Source of the DNA: Metamycoplasma salivarium | GTDB lineage: Bacteria; Bacillota_I; Bacilli_A; Mycoplasmatales; Metamycoplasmataceae | DNA: 64,000 nucleotides | Assembly (NCBI RefSeq): GCF_900660445.2 | Contig: NZ_LR214938.2 | Span: 186,001-250,000, forward strand | Direction: 5' to 3' | Shown here: positions 50,859-61,225 of the stretch, one piece after another | Position numbering within the stretch: the first letter of the stretch is position 1 | How the letters are laid out: each line of letters starts with the position of its first letter | Position numbers and translations under genes: made by a program | Notes under the pieces: model-generated | The model's database searches: none | Told to the model about the DNA's origin: nothing | The model's input: only the letters and a program-made list of their open reading frames with translations

Positions 50859-51440
50859 ATGTATAAAACTTTTAATAATGGAATGATTGAAATAATAACC
50901 GGGCCTATGTTTTCGGGTAAAAGTGAAGAACTTTTAAGGAGACTTAGAACCTTAGAATATGCTAAATTTACAAGTTTAGTGATTAAACCTGATTTTGATA
51001 CAAGATTTTCAAATAAAAAAATTGTTAGCCGTGCTGGTAATGAACACATCACACACACAATCAAAGATATTGAAGAAATATATGACTTACTAAAAGAAAA
51101 AAATTACAATGCTATTTTAATTGATGAGGCACACTTTTTTTCAAATAAATTAGTAGATGTTGCAAATGAATTGGCTAATAAAGGTTATTTAGTAATTGTT
51201 GCAGGTCTTGATTTGAATTTTAAAATGCAACCTTTTGAAAATATTGCCCATTTAATGGCATTAGCTGAAAGAGTTACAAAATTACAAGCAGTTTGTATGG
51301 TTTGCCAACACGCTGCTTCTACTAGCTTTAGAAAAGTCAAAGTTGATGAAGTTAACTTTTTAGGAGATCATTCTGAATATGAAGCTAGATGTCGTAAATG
51401 TTATTTGAAAGGCGAAGCAGAAAAAGCAAAAATAAAATAA
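50859..51440 (+). CDS. tdk: Thymidine kinase (type II)
   Basis: 193 residues. P-loop GPMFSGKSEELLRRL, Walker B LIDEAHFF, the lid zinc site CMVCQHA ... CRKCY and the substrate segment. It phosphorylates thymidine to dTMP in nucleoside salvage, and tmk at 53 kb carries dTMP to dTDP. AGGAG lies 8 nt before the ATG. Confidence 0.97.
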   Translation: MYKTFNNGMIEIITGPMFSGKSEELLRRLRTLEYAKFTSLVIKPDFDTRFSNKKIVSRAGNEHITHTIKDIEEIYDLLKEKNYNAILIDEAHFFSNKLVDVANELANKGYLVIVAGLDLNFKMQPFENIAHLMALAERVTKLQAVCMVCQHAASTSFRKVKVDEVNFLGDHSEYEARCRKCYLKGEAEKAKIK

Positions 51441-51444
51441 AAAA

Positions 51445-51521
51445 TGGGGTGTGCGATGGGGATCGAACCCACGAATGCCGGAGCCACAACCCGGAGCGTT
51501 AACCACTTCGCCACGCACACC
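51445..51521 (-). tRNA. tRNA-His (GUG)
   Basis: Reverse strand acceptor GTGTGCG/CGCACAC with the extra G(-1) pairing C73, anticodon loop TTGTGGC (GUG) and encoded CCA. TAAAAT, about 25 nt upstream, is the likely -10 box. Its 3' end is only 4 nt from the tdk stop on the other strand. Confidence 0.95.
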
Positions 51522-51556
51522 ATATTTTAATAATGCATTAGCATTTTACCATAAAT

Positions 51557-52276
51557 CTATGATATTTTTTTGTATTTGTTTACCTTAGTATGAACTAATT
51601 TAGGAATTTCAAAAACTAAAGTAAATTCTCCTTTAACATCTTGTTTTTTTAGCATATCTAAAACTTCATAAGGATTTCCTTCTCATGAAGTTTCATACAA
51701 TTTTGTAAGTTCTTTAATTAAATAAAGTTTGATGTTTTTGTCAAACACAATTTTAAAATCTTCTAAAACGTTAATTAATTTATGTGGAGAAACATAGCAA
51801 ACATATGTAAATGGTAATAATTGTTTTAAAAAGTTTTGTCTTTGAATTGATTTTTCAGGTAAAAAACCTAAAAAAGTGAATTTTGAAGAAAAATTAGCTT
51901 TAATAAGGGCGTGAGAAAATGCCATTGGCCCTGCAATAACATTAATAAAAATGCTATTTTCTTTTGCTTTTTTTACAAGTTCAAATCCAGGATCTGAAAT
52001 TAAAGGCATTCCAGCGTCAGATACTAAAGAAACTATTTTTCCTTCCTTAATATATTCAATAGCTTTATTTGACATAGTTTTTTCATTAAAATTGTCACAT
52101 CTTATTAGATTACCTTTAAATTCGATATTTAATAATTTTAATAATTTATGAGTAACTCTTGTATCTTCACAAAAAATAACATCTGATTCTGATAATGTTT
52201 TAATTGCCCTTAGTGATATGTCTTCTAAATTACCAATTGGAGTTCCAACAATATTTAAAATAAGTTCATTATTCAT
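51557..52276 (-). CDS. rsmI: 16S rRNA (cytidine1402-2'-O)-methyltransferase
   Basis: 239 residues. NIVGTPIGNLEDISLRAIKTL, FCEDTRVTHKLL, VSDAGMPLISDPGFELV and FLGFLPEK are the RsmI signature blocks. The start overlaps the holB end by 8 nt. Last gene of the dnaX-to-rsmI operon. Confidence 0.96.
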
Positions 52277-53159
52277 AATATTCCTCTAATTTAGCAATAA
52301 AAGCTGCTTTTTGAAGTTTAAAATTAAAGCTTGTATTAGCTGCATCTTTTAAAAATTGCTCTGCTACATAGATTATTTTTAGAAACGGAAATGTCACATT
52401 GTATATTTTTAGTTCTTTTGCATTTAAAAATCTTGAACTATACCCAATATTCACATTTGACAAATAAAGTTCTTTGTAAATGTGAACTAAGAATTTTATT
52501 AAAAATAAATAATTTTCATCATTTAATGATTCATATAAAAACAATGAAAGATCTGTAAAATCATCATTTGCTTTTAAAATATTTTTCTTTAAAGAATCTA
52601 ATAATTTGACATTTTCATCTTGATTTATTTGTTTTAAAAATTCTTCATTATCGGAAATTTGACAAAAAAATTCTAAGTACTTGTTATCTATTTTAGTAAT
52701 AGATTTGTTTGTAATTTTAATTTCAAATGCACGTGATTTAATTGTTTTTAAAACTTTATTTTTGTTATTGGTAGTCATTAAAATAATTGTATTTCTTGGA
52801 GGTTCTTCTAAAAATTTTAGCATCGCATTTAAAGAAGAAATTGAACTATTTTCAATGTTTTTTAAGATTAAAATTTTGTATTTTTTGTTCGATGTTAAAC
52901 TACTTTCAATAACATCCTTACATGCCTCTGCAAGTTCATCTTTTTTAATACTATTTTTTTTATTACCTTCAACTAAAAAATATAATTCACCAAATTTAAT
53001 GGATTTTAATGAATCAAAATTTTCATTATTGATCTTATTAACAAAATAAACAATATATTTATTTAAATCTAAATTTGGAGAAGATGACAAAAGATAAACT
53101 TGTGACAGTTTATTTTGGTCAATAATATTTTTTATAATGTCAAAGTAATAGTTATCCAT
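52269..53159 (-). CDS. holB: DNA polymerase III delta' subunit-like clamp-loader ATPase
   Basis: 296 residues. The AAA+ core keeps LKNIENSSISSLNAMLKFLEEPPRNTIILMTTN and the arginine-finger region TIKSRAFEIKI. The Walker A motif is absent, as in other delta' subunits. Its ATG overlaps the tmk stop (TAATG). It works with the DnaX product encoded upstream in the same operon. Confidence 0.92.
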   Translation of the reverse strand: MDNYYFDIIKNIIDQNKLSQVYLLSSSPNLDLNKYIVYFVNKINNENFDSLKSIKFGELYFLVEGNKKNSIKKDELAEACKDVIESSLTSNKKYKILILKNIENSSISSLNAMLKFLEEPPRNTIILMTTNNKNKVLKTIKSRAFEIKITNKSITKIDNKYLEFFCQISDNEEFLKQINQDENVKLLDSLKKNILKANDDFTDLSLFLYESLNDENYLFLIKFLVHIYKELYLSNVNIGYSSRFLNAKELKIYNVTFPFLKIIYVAEQFLKDAANTSFNFKLQKAAFIAKLEEYYE

Positions 53160-53803
53160 TAAATTAATTCTCTCTCTTTTAAAATTTTAAGTAAATCTTG
53201 AAACATTTCTTCTAATGTTTTTGAAGAGTCAATAATAGCAACCTTTTGTTTATATTCTTGTAAAACATTTAAATATGCTTTTCTTAATTTAACATAATAA
53301 TCTAAATCAAAATGTTCTAAGCGGTCAGTTTCATTTCTTAAATTTGCTAACCTTTTCAAAACTATTTTAGGTTCTAAATCAAAGAAAACAATAAAATCAG
53401 GAGCAGTACTATTTGTAGCAATTAAATTTATTGTTTTAACATTATCATATCCCGCATCCCCTAAAATTCCTTGATAAACGAATGAAGAAATTCAATAACG
53501 ATCTGAAAAAACGATTTTGTTTTCTTTTAATGCGGGTCAAACTGCATTTTCTAAATTTAGCCTTCTACCAGCTGCAAATAATAAAGCATCAACAATTGTT
53601 GGAAAATTATTATCTTTATCTAAAATTAATGTTCTTATTTTTTCAGCTTCTCTTGAATATGTAGAACCGGGTTCTCTTGTAAAAACATAATTATTTTTTG
53701 TTGGAAGAGTTTCAATATAATCCTTTAACATCTTCATAATTGTTGTTTTCCCGGCAGTATCCATACCTTCAAAAGTAACAAATTTACCATTTAGTTTGTT
53801 CAT
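53159..53803 (-). CDS. tmk: Thymidylate kinase
   Basis: 214 residues with TGA-coded Trp at two sites. P-loop GKFVTFEGMDTAGKTTIM, FTREPGST, the DRYWISSFVYQG segment and FFDLEPKIVLKRL. It phosphorylates dTMP to dTDP. I prefer ATG 53803, because AAGG lies 8 nt upstream; ATG 53809 is only 2 nt from it. In operon between recR and holB. Confidence 0.95.
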
Positions 53804-53813
53804 AATCATATCC

Positions 53814-54404
53814 TTACATTTTTTGTTTGTTCAAAAGTGATTGCTTTAAAGTTATAGGGTCAGCATATTCAACAGATGCATTAATTGGAAGTCCAATTGA
53901 AAGTTGATAAATAAAGATAGTTGGAAATTTTTCAATCAAAAGCTTTTTGATATATTCCATAGTTAACTGGCCTTCTAAAGAAAAAGGCAATGCAAATATA
54001 ACTTCAGTATTTTTATCTATAAGTTTAATTAAATCATTAAATTCTTCATAAAACAAATCATTGTTTTTCTTTAGCTGATATATGCTTGAAAAAACAAAAT
54101 ATTTTCCTTTATAAATTCCTAATGCTTCAAATTTGTCAATATCACTATCTTTTGAAACAAGTAATATTTTGTTTTCTCTTGTGTTGTTGTTACATATTTC
54201 GCAAACATCTAAATCTTGTAATCTTTTACATTTTGCACAATGTTTCATTTTTTGCTTTAGTAAGACGATTAATTCATAAATTTCATTTAAATCATTTAAA
54301 TTAGTTTTTATACAAAATTCAATTAATTTTTCAGTTTGTTTTTTAGTTAAATTAGTTGTATGTTTTAATTTAGTATTTAATTTTTCTAATATTTCTTTGG
54401 TCAT
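53814..54404 (-). CDS. recR: Recombination protein RecR
   Basis: 196 residues. N-terminal helix-hairpin-helix region, zinc finger CAKCKRLQDLDVCEIC, Toprim domain (ENKILLVSKDSDIDKFEA ... IFALPFSLEGQLTMEYI) and the C-terminal LSIGLPINASVEYADPITL. It acts with RecO in loading RecA on gaps. It lies 2 nt after ybaB, the classical dnaX-ybaB-recR order. Confidence 0.96.
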   Translation of the reverse strand: MTKEILEKLNTKLKHTTNLTKKQTEKLIEFCIKTNLNDLNEIYELIVLLKQKMKHCAKCKRLQDLDVCEICNNNTRENKILLVSKDSDIDKFEALGIYKGKYFVFSSIYQLKKNNDLFYEEFNDLIKLIDKNTEVIFALPFSLEGQLTMEYIKKLLIEKFPTIFIYQLSIGLPINASVEYADPITLKQSLLNKQKM

Positions 54405-54406
54405 TT

Positions 54407-54700
54407 TTAGAAACCTGGTGCTGAGAATTTAGAATTTAATTCATCATATTCGTCATCAATTAATTCAATAGCTTCATTAATTGCTAACATTGTTAAATCT
54501 TCTAAAAGTTCTGGATCGTCTGGATCAATTAATACTTCATTAAATTTAATTGATTTAATTTTTCTTGTGCCTAAAAGAACAACTTTAATCCCTTGTTTTT
54601 CAACAGTAAATTCTTTTTTTGCAATTTCAGCTTCTTCAATTGCAGCTTGTTCTTGCATTTTTTTTGCTCTTTTTAGCATTTCATTCATATTCATAGACAT
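54407..54700 (-). CDS. Nucleoid-associated protein YbaB/EbfC
   Basis: 97 residues: MNMNEMLKRAKKMQEQ and a core of IKSIKFNEVLIDPDDPELLEDLTMLAINEAI. Dimeric DNA-binding protein of unknown detailed role. AAGGAG lies 7 nt before ATG 54700. It sits between dnaX and recR. Confidence 0.93.
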   Translation of the reverse strand: MSMNMNEMLKRAKKMQEQAAIEEAEIAKKEFTVEKQGIKVVLLGTRKIKSIKFNEVLIDPDDPELLEDLTMLAINEAIELIDDEYDELNSKFSAPGF

Positions 54701-54711
54701 ATTTCTACTCC

Positions 54712-56661
54712 TTATTTTTTAAATTTGTCGCCAAACACACTTGCAACATCATTTTCAAGTTCAATGTTTCTTTCACGATATTTAGGTTCTAAATCATCAA
54801 GTTGCATTAATTTGCGAGGTATATTTTTATTCTTGCTTCATCAAGTTTTAGCATTTGCTTGTTGTTCTTTAGTAAATGCAAATAAATGCACATAACGACC
54901 AAATAATTTAGCTGCAGCATTTACTAAAAATTTTTCATAAGCATTTTTGTTTAAAATCTTAATTTGCATATTTAATTTCGAACTAAATACAACAAAATCT
55001 TTACTTGATAAAATAACTTCTAAGTTTCTCAAAATTACTTTAGCTTGCTCTTCGTTTGAACCTAATTTTGTATCAATTAATTTTAAAGCAACTTTATCCG
55101 ATTCACGATAGTTTTGAATTTTTTTAGTATGAATTAAGTGTTGCGAAGTATAAATGCAATCATACAACATTTCGTCTGATAAAAGACCATCTTCCAAATT
55201 TGGTTTTTCTTTACCTGCAATTTCAAAATCTTTAGAATCAGTGTCAGATAATTGCCCATCATCACTATTTAAATCATTAACAATAGAATTTTCTAAATCT
55301 CTAAGTTCAATTTCTGCTGTTTTTTCATTAACTAACATCTCATCTGTTTTTTGTAAAACATCGTTAATATCAATCTTTTTAATCTTAATTTCATGATTAT
55401 TTGCAATGTTTGAAAATCCAAATGCTTGATCTAAATCTTTAGAATTTATCTTGTTTGTAGTATTTTTTTGCTTTGGACCATTATTTTTATATAAATCTCC
55501 AACAATCTCAAAATCTTTATCTGCACTAACGCTATTTTTTGTATGAAAATTGTTTGTTATTACATTTGAAAAATTTTCATCGTTTGTTTCCAAAGTGGCT
55601 AATTTAATAAAACCTAATTCTAAAGCTTGCAATGGAATGTCATTAAATTTTATGTCTTTTAGTAAGTTAACTAATTCAGTAATAAATGCATAAACTTTTT
55701 CTTTTGAAATTGAAACTTTATTTAAATCTGCTATATCAAAATGTTCTAACAAATCATTTGAATTGGTTTTTCAATAAATTACATAATCTTTTAATAAGTT
55801 AATCATTTGATTAACCATTTTTTCAATGTCAATGCCTTCATTAACTAATTTGTTTGTTAATTCTAATAATTCTTTAATTTGGTGAGCAGAAGCAAAATTA
55901 ATTAACCTAATAATATTATCAACATTAGTAATTCCAAATAATTTTTCTAAATCAACTAACTTAATTTCTTTATCACCTGCATAAATTGCAATTTGGTCAG
56001 CAATTGAAAGCGTATCCCTAACACTGCCATTACCCAATGTTGCAATTAAATTAATAGCTTCAGGTTCATATTTGATTTTTTCAATATCGAAAATATTTTT
56101 TAGATGATTTATTAAAACATTTTTATCAATTTTAGAAAAATTAAATCTCTGAACACGACTTAAAATGGTTAAAGGAATTTTTTGAGGATCAGTTGTTGCA
56201 AATATAAAAATAACATGTGCTGGAGGTTCTTCCAATGTTTTTAATAAGGCATTAAAAGCGCTTTTTGAAAGCATATGAACTTCATCAATGATATAAATTT
56301 TGTATTTTGATGAAGTTGGCATATGTTGAATTTTCTCTTTTAAAATTCTTATATCTTCGACCGATGTATTAGATGCTGCATCAATTTCTACAATGTCTAA
56401 ATTATGATCAACATTTTTAATACATTCATCACAAGGTTTTAAAATATCTTTTGAGTGAGTGCAATTAATTGTGTTTGCAAAAATCTTAGCTAATGAAGTT
56501 TTTCCAGTTCCATGAGGCCCACAAAATAAATAAGCATGACTTAATTTTTTAAACTTAATAATGTTTTGTAAGGTCTTAACAATATGTTGCTGATCTTGAA
56601 CTTCATCAAAAGTTTTAGGGCGATATTTCCTATATAGTGCTAAATATTTATTATCCATCAT
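54712..56661 (-). CDS. dnaX: DNA polymerase III subunits gamma/tau
   Basis: 649 residues. AAA+ core with Walker A FCGPHGTGKTSLAKIF, a zinc site (C ... CDEC), Walker B IYIIDEVHMLSKSAFNALLKTLEEPP and sensor ATTDPQKIPLTILSRVQRF. After about residue 370 the sequence turns acidic and variable, with a C-terminal folded region (YEKFLVNAAAKLFGRYVHLF). First gene of the dnaX-ybaB-recR-tmk-holB-rsmI operon; GAGG precedes the two adjacent ATGs (56661/56658). Confidence 0.96.
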
Positions 56662-56749
56662 AACCTCATAAATTACAATTTTATTTGACTTTTAATATAT
56701 TATATTATATAGAAATATATTACTATTATGGTATGTGTTAGGAAAAATT

Positions 56750-57292
56750 ATGAATGAGAAAATTGAATTAGAAACTAACAAAATATTAAGAAAGGATTTT
56801 ATAAATTATTTAGTAATTGTAATTTTGGGTTTATTGTCATTAATGGCTCCTTTTATTGGACTTTCTGTTTTTAATATAACAGATCCAAACAATAAACCAA
56901 GTGTTTTAATCTTTCCTTTAATGTTGCCTTTTATTTTTTGTTTATTTATTGCAGTTAGATATTTTACATTACATAAAAATCACTCCATTTTCACATATAA
57001 AATCATTTGATATACTCTTTTTGTTTTAACAATTTCAATGTTAGTTATTTCTTTATATTATTTATTTGCAACGTTTTTAACTCCTTCATTTGCTTTTTCA
57101 TTTAAAAAAGCTGATAGTGTTTTAAAAACGGATTTAATAAACAAATATAATTTGGTAAAAAATATTACTTATGCAGTAACTGCTTTGATGATATTAGTAA
57201 TGATAATAATGAATGGTTTAGTAATATTTTTAGTCAAAAATCTTCAAAAACTAGTTGGTGAGGGAATTGATGTTACAAGACAATATAATTAA
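56750..57292 (+). CDS. Small four-span membrane protein of unknown function
   Basis: 180 residues with four membrane helices (about 20-42, 52-75, 88-112 and 143-165). No family recognised. AGGA lies 7 nt before ATG 56750; an upstream in-frame GTG (56735) has no Shine-Dalgarno sequence. Its end overlaps the Nudix gene start by 23 nt, so the two are co-translated. TTGACT at 56685-56690 is a possible -35 box. Confidence 0.75.
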
Positions 57293-57710
57293 AGAAAAAT
57301 CATGTGGTGCATTAGTCTTTACACTTAAATTTAATCGTCCTCATATTTTGCTAATTGAACAAGTTAAAGGACATTGATCTTTTCCGAAAGGGCACATTGA
57401 AAATAATGAAACTGAGCTTGAAACTGCATATCGCGAAGTCAAAGAAGAAACTAATTTAGACATTAAAATTATTGATGGTTTTAGAGTAGTAAATACATAC
57501 TCGCCATACAAAGGTTGTATGAAAGATGTAGTCTTATTTGTTGCCATTCCAACTAGTTTTAAATTGCAAAGACAAATTGAGGAAGTTAAACGTCTTGGCT
57601 GATTTTCAATAAAAAAAGCATTGTCTTTACTAACTCATGAATCTGATAAACAAATCTTAAAAAATGCATATAAATTTTTTGTTGATTATTTATCATTTTC
57701 ACTTGACTAA
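57270..57710 (+). CDS. Nudix hydrolase (Ap4A-hydrolase-like)
   Basis: 146 residues. The Nudix box is GHIENNETELETAYREVKEE, the G-x5-E-x7-REVxEE pattern with TNLD in the final position. KGHWSFPKGH before it resembles diadenosine-polyphosphate hydrolases. TGA gives two Trp. The start at 57270 lies in the preceding gene, with GAGGG just upstream. Substrate is inferred from family only. Confidence 0.88.
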
Positions 57711-57720
57711 AATTTATGAG

Positions 57721-57745
57721 ACATATCTTTAGATATGTTTTTTTG
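57721..57745 (+). terminator. Terminator of the Nudix operon
   Basis: ACATATC-TTTA-GATATGT hairpin followed by T8. Confidence 0.85.
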
Positions 57746-57790
57746 CAAAAACATGTATTTTGAAATAATGCAATACCATTAAAATTAATG

Positions 57791-57796
57791 TATAAT
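57791..57796 (+). promoter_or_regulatory. -10 box of the HEPN-like gene
   Basis: TATAAT ends 9 nt before the ATG at 57806. AGGA lies in the gap, so a very short leader is expected. Confidence 0.45.
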
Positions 57797-57805
57797 TAGG
57801 ACATT

Positions 57806-58225
57806 ATGAATTTTGACAAACTATATGTAAAATTGGGAAATCTGATTATGTATTTCCAAAGAATTGAAAGCGATTTAAAAATTATTTATTCTTGAATAAA
57901 TAGTGCAAATAATTTTTCTTTAAATATGAAAAAATTAAGAGGAATAACTTTAGGAAAAGTTGTTAAAATGATTAAAGAATTTCAAGAAACAAGTAATATG
58001 TTTATCTTGACTCCTGATGATTTTAGAATCTTAAATTCTTTAACTAAGAAAAGAAATTATTGAGTACATGAATCATTTGAATTTATTTATTTACCAGAAG
58101 ATGAAATTACTAAAGAATACAACAAAATTTTTAAATTAGCAACCAATGATTTAAATGAGTTCTCTCATTTAGCATTTGTTATTCAAAACTTTAGACTAAA
58201 AATTGTTAACACAACAGTAATGTAA
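57806..58225 (+). CDS. Small HEPN-like helical protein
   Basis: 139 residues, almost all helical. The layout is YFQRIESDLKIIYSWI, then GITLGKVVKMIKE, then LNSLTKKRNYWVHESFEF, which holds an R-N-x3-H motif like the RX4-6H active site of HEPN ribonucleases and toxins. Two TGA codons read as Trp, one inside the motif. There is no adjacent nucleotidyltransferase (MNT) partner; the gene stands alone between two terminators. It could be a toxin relic, an RNase or an RNA-binding HEPN. The assignment rests on the motif and helix order only. Confidence 0.6.
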
Positions 58226-58244
58226 TTCAATTCACATTAAAATA

Positions 58245-58279
58245 TAAAAACACCACTAATTTTTCAAGTTGGTGTTTTT
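58245..58279. terminator. Bidirectional terminator between the HEPN-like gene and the ATPase operon
   Basis: 10-bp stem AAAAACACCA/TGGTGTTTTT with a 14-15-nt loop; T and A runs serve both strands. Confidence 0.8.
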
Positions 58280-58309
58280 GTTTGTTATTTTTGCTAATTT
58301 GGGTGTAAA

Positions 58310-59686
58310 TTACAATCCTAAATCTTCATCCGTTGGGATATTTAGATTTGATCCAACATATGAGAAAATTTCTGGACTTTGTTTTAGATATTTACCTTCT
58401 AAAATTCTAATAACACTATCAACAGTTTCTTCCAAAGGCACATATACCCCAGGAGCTTTTGTGAAATGTTCAGTCATAAAGAAGTTTTGTGTAAAGAAGT
58501 TTTCAAGTTGTAAAGCTTTTTTAACAGTAACTTTAGATTCATCATCAAGTTCATCAAAGCCTAAGATTAAGATAACATCTTCTAGATCTTTATAAGCTTT
58601 TAAAATTCTTTTTGTTTCAATAATTGCATCAAAATGTTTTTTACCAATAATTTTTTCATCAATTGAGTTTGTTGATGATGCTAATGGATCAAATGCAGGA
58701 AATAAGTTTTTAGCAGTTTGTGCTCTTGATAAAACCAAATTACCATCCAAGTGATTAAACACAGCAACAGCAGAAGGGTCTGATAAATCATCCATTGGTA
58801 AGAAAATTGTTTGGAATGATGTAATTGAACCATTTTCGTTTCTGAATAAACGATCCTCAACGTTTGCAACGTCACTTTCCAATGTTGATTGGTAACCACC
58901 AACAGATGGTTTTTTGCCTAAAGATGCTGAAACTTCATTTTCTGCTTGAATGAAACGGTAAATGTTATCAACGAATAACAAAACGTCTTCTTTTTCTTTA
59001 TCACGTAAATATTCAGCAGCAGTAACACCAATTGGGACAATTGACATTCTAGCTCCGGGAGCTTCGTTCATTTTTGAAATATACATAACTGAGTTTCCCA
59101 TAAGTTTTGAAGATTCAAGTTCGTTATAAAGTTCAATAGCTTCTCTTGAACGTTCTCCAGAACCTATGAAGATGTTTGATGTTGATTTATGTTTACGGTT
59201 AACATTAAAAATAATTTCTTTCATTAAAACTGTTTTTCCAACACCGGCACCACCAAAGATACCTAGTTTGTAACCTTTAATAATTGGAATGAAAAAGTCA
59301 ATTGCTTTAATTCCGGTTTCAACTAATTTAAGTTCCATATTTAATGAACGTTCATTGTTAATAATTGAGTCCATTTCAATATATTTGGGTTTTACAGTTG
59401 CATTTAACATAGGTTCACCTTGGAAACCATAAATGTTATTTTTAGATTGTTTACCAACAGGAACCATAAAACCTTGTTTGGTATTAATAACAACATCAGA
59501 CATAGAAATTTCTTTAGAAGCATAAATAACTATTGCTCTAACTGTTGTATCATTTAACACTCTTTTAACTAATAAAAAAGTTTTGCCTTCATGTGTAGTC
59601 AATAAGTGATTTACTAATGGTAGATCTTCTTTTTTGAATTTAACTTCAACAATATCAGATCAAAATTTTATAATAGTACCTTTCAT
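58310..59686 (-). CDS. F1-like ATPase beta-type catalytic subunit
   Basis: 458 residues. P-loop FGGAGVGKTVLM (about 145-152), the catalytic Glu in SGERSREAIELYNE, Walker B DVLLFVDNIYRF and the DELSEED equivalent FDELDDES are all intact, so it should hydrolyse ATP. It diverges clearly from housekeeping AtpD (short N-terminal barrel, altered C-terminus). Genes for membrane F0 subunits a, b and c are not next to it. It fits the mycoplasma F1-like X0 ATPases. The ATG overlaps the upstream stop as TAATG. Last gene of the operon. Confidence 0.92.
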
Positions 59687-60138
59687 TATTTATCTCCTAA
59701 AGTTTTTGCAATTTTACTCAAATAATCAGGTTCTAATGAAATAAATTCATGATCATATTCGATTTCTCAACCTAAGTTTAAATAATCTGAGTATTGTTTT
59801 AATGCGTATGCAAAGTAGTTTCTTAAAATATTGTCATCATAATTTTCGTTTGTTTTAATTGATTCAAAAGCAGCTTTTGCTTCTTTGTTTGTTTCAATTA
59901 AAGCATTTAGAAACATCAATGCCTTTTGTTCATCTTTAACACCTTTTAAGATGGTTCATGAAATTAACTTAGACATTAACATTGTAAAGTTATATGAATA
60001 TAATGAGAATCCTCTTTGTTTAAACATTTTGTCAATCATTTTACCTTTGTATAACAAGATTGATGTTTCTTTATTAAATTCATAATCTAGCATAGCTAGT
60101 TTCAAATGACGTTTGTATTCTTTGTAAATTTTTCCAAT
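59686..60138 (-). CDS. C-terminal domain of the F1-like alpha subunit, separated by an in-frame TAA
   Basis: 150 codons remain open in the same frame as the alpha-like gene immediately after its TAA (60139-60141). IGKIYKEYKRHLKLAMLDYEF, then SILLYKGKMIDKMFKQ, line up with the F1 alpha C-terminal helical domain (VAGSLKLELAQYREVAAFAQF in E. coli). No other lesion is present. No standard start sits at the front; the first codon is ATT and the first ATG is at 60093 (135 residues), without a Shine-Dalgarno sequence. It could be made by reinitiation or readthrough, or be dead. Its stop overlaps the beta start (TAATG). Confidence 0.75.
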
Positions 60139-61224
60139 TTAAGCAGCAACTTTAGTAATTGTTCTATTTTGAACACTTGAACCTGTTCTTGAAACTGATA
60201 AATTAACATTAATAGCAGGTAAAACACCTTGTGAGAATAAATCAGAACTTGTTACTATTTGACCATCTGTAATAGAAATTATGTTTGATGAAATTAATGA
60301 GGTAATATCACCATCAACTGTTTGTAAGATAGGTAATGCAGTAATTGTCTTTTTACCAACAAATGATCCAGCTCTTTCTAAGAGTTGTGAGTGAGCAAAG
60401 AACATATCACCAGGCATAGCTTCTTTACCAACAGGTTTGTCAGTTAGAAGAGCTATTTCTCTAAATATGTTTGCATGTTTGGTTAAATCATCAAAGATAA
60501 TTAAAACATCATCTTTTTCTGAAATATTTTCGGCATGTGCCATACCAATGTAAGGTGCTAGATATTGTTCATAAGCACTAGTTGCAGGAGCATCAATAAT
60601 AATAGTATTTTTTAAAGCATCATATTGCCTTAAAATGTTGTAAATATTTGAAATACTTTCTCTTTTTTGTCCAATTGCAACATAAATACATTTAGTATTT
60701 GTTTTAGCTTGGTTAATGATTGCATTCAATGCAATATGGGTTTTACCAGTTTGCCTATCACCGATGATTAATTCACGTTGGCCTTTACCAATAGGAATTA
60801 ATAAGTCAATAACAGTAATTCCAGTATATAGTTGTTCATTCAAAGTTTTAACACTCATTAGATTGTGAGCTAATTTAAAGATTGGTGTGTATTTACTATC
60901 TTTATTTGGTTTAACTTCTTCTTTAAATGGTAAAACAATGTTTCCATTAATGTCAATAACATTTCCAAATTGTAAATCAGAAGTAAATACTTCACTTTTT
61001 GTTTTTGACTTAACAATTTCATCGCCTATTGATAAAACTTTGTTTTCGTTGTTAGCAAGTAAATATGCTTTATTTTGTGTTGCACTAATCAAAATCATTT
61101 TTGTATCAGGACTTTTCTTAGCAGTGAACATTTGTCTTTGTTCATAAGGGAATGCACCTTCAACTTCAATAATATAGTCGAAGATAGCACTAATTTTTGG
61201 GTTTGTAGTTGTTTTTGTAGCCAT
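60139..61224 (-). CDS. F1-like ATPase alpha-type subunit, truncated after the nucleotide-binding domain
   Basis: 361 residues. N-terminal barrel, P-loop IIGDRQTGKTHIALNA (about 155-162), VAIGQKRESISNIYNIL, Walker B DDVLIIFDDLTKHA, GDMFFAHSQLLERAGSF and SVSRTGSS. It ends RTITKVAA at TAA, where F1 alpha normally goes on for about 140 residues. Typical alpha subunits have about 500 residues, and this frame plus the next open stretch would give 512. AAGGA precedes the ATG, which is 1 nt from the upstream gene stop. Confidence 0.9.
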   Translation of the reverse strand: MATKTTTNPKISAIFDYIIEVEGAFPYEQRQMFTAKKSPDTKMILISATQNKAYLLANNENKVLSIGDEIVKSKTKSEVFTSDLQFGNVIDINGNIVLPFKEEVKPNKDSKYTPIFKLAHNLMSVKTLNEQLYTGITVIDLLIPIGKGQRELIIGDRQTGKTHIALNAIINQAKTNTKCIYVAIGQKRESISNIYNILRQYDALKNTIIIDAPATSAYEQYLAPYIGMAHAENISEKDDVLIIFDDLTKHANIFREIALLTDKPVGKEAMPGDMFFAHSQLLERAGSFVGKKTITALPILQTVDGDITSLISSNIISITDGQIVTSSDLFSQGVLPAINVNLSVSRTGSSVQNRTITKVAA

Positions 61225-61225
61225 G

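Noticed and set aside
59686-60138. The open stretch after the alpha-like stop as an unrelated small delta-like subunit with its own start.
   Set aside because: It is in the same frame, directly adjacent, and aligns with the alpha C-terminal domain including spacing. A separate origin is less likely, although independent translation is still possible.
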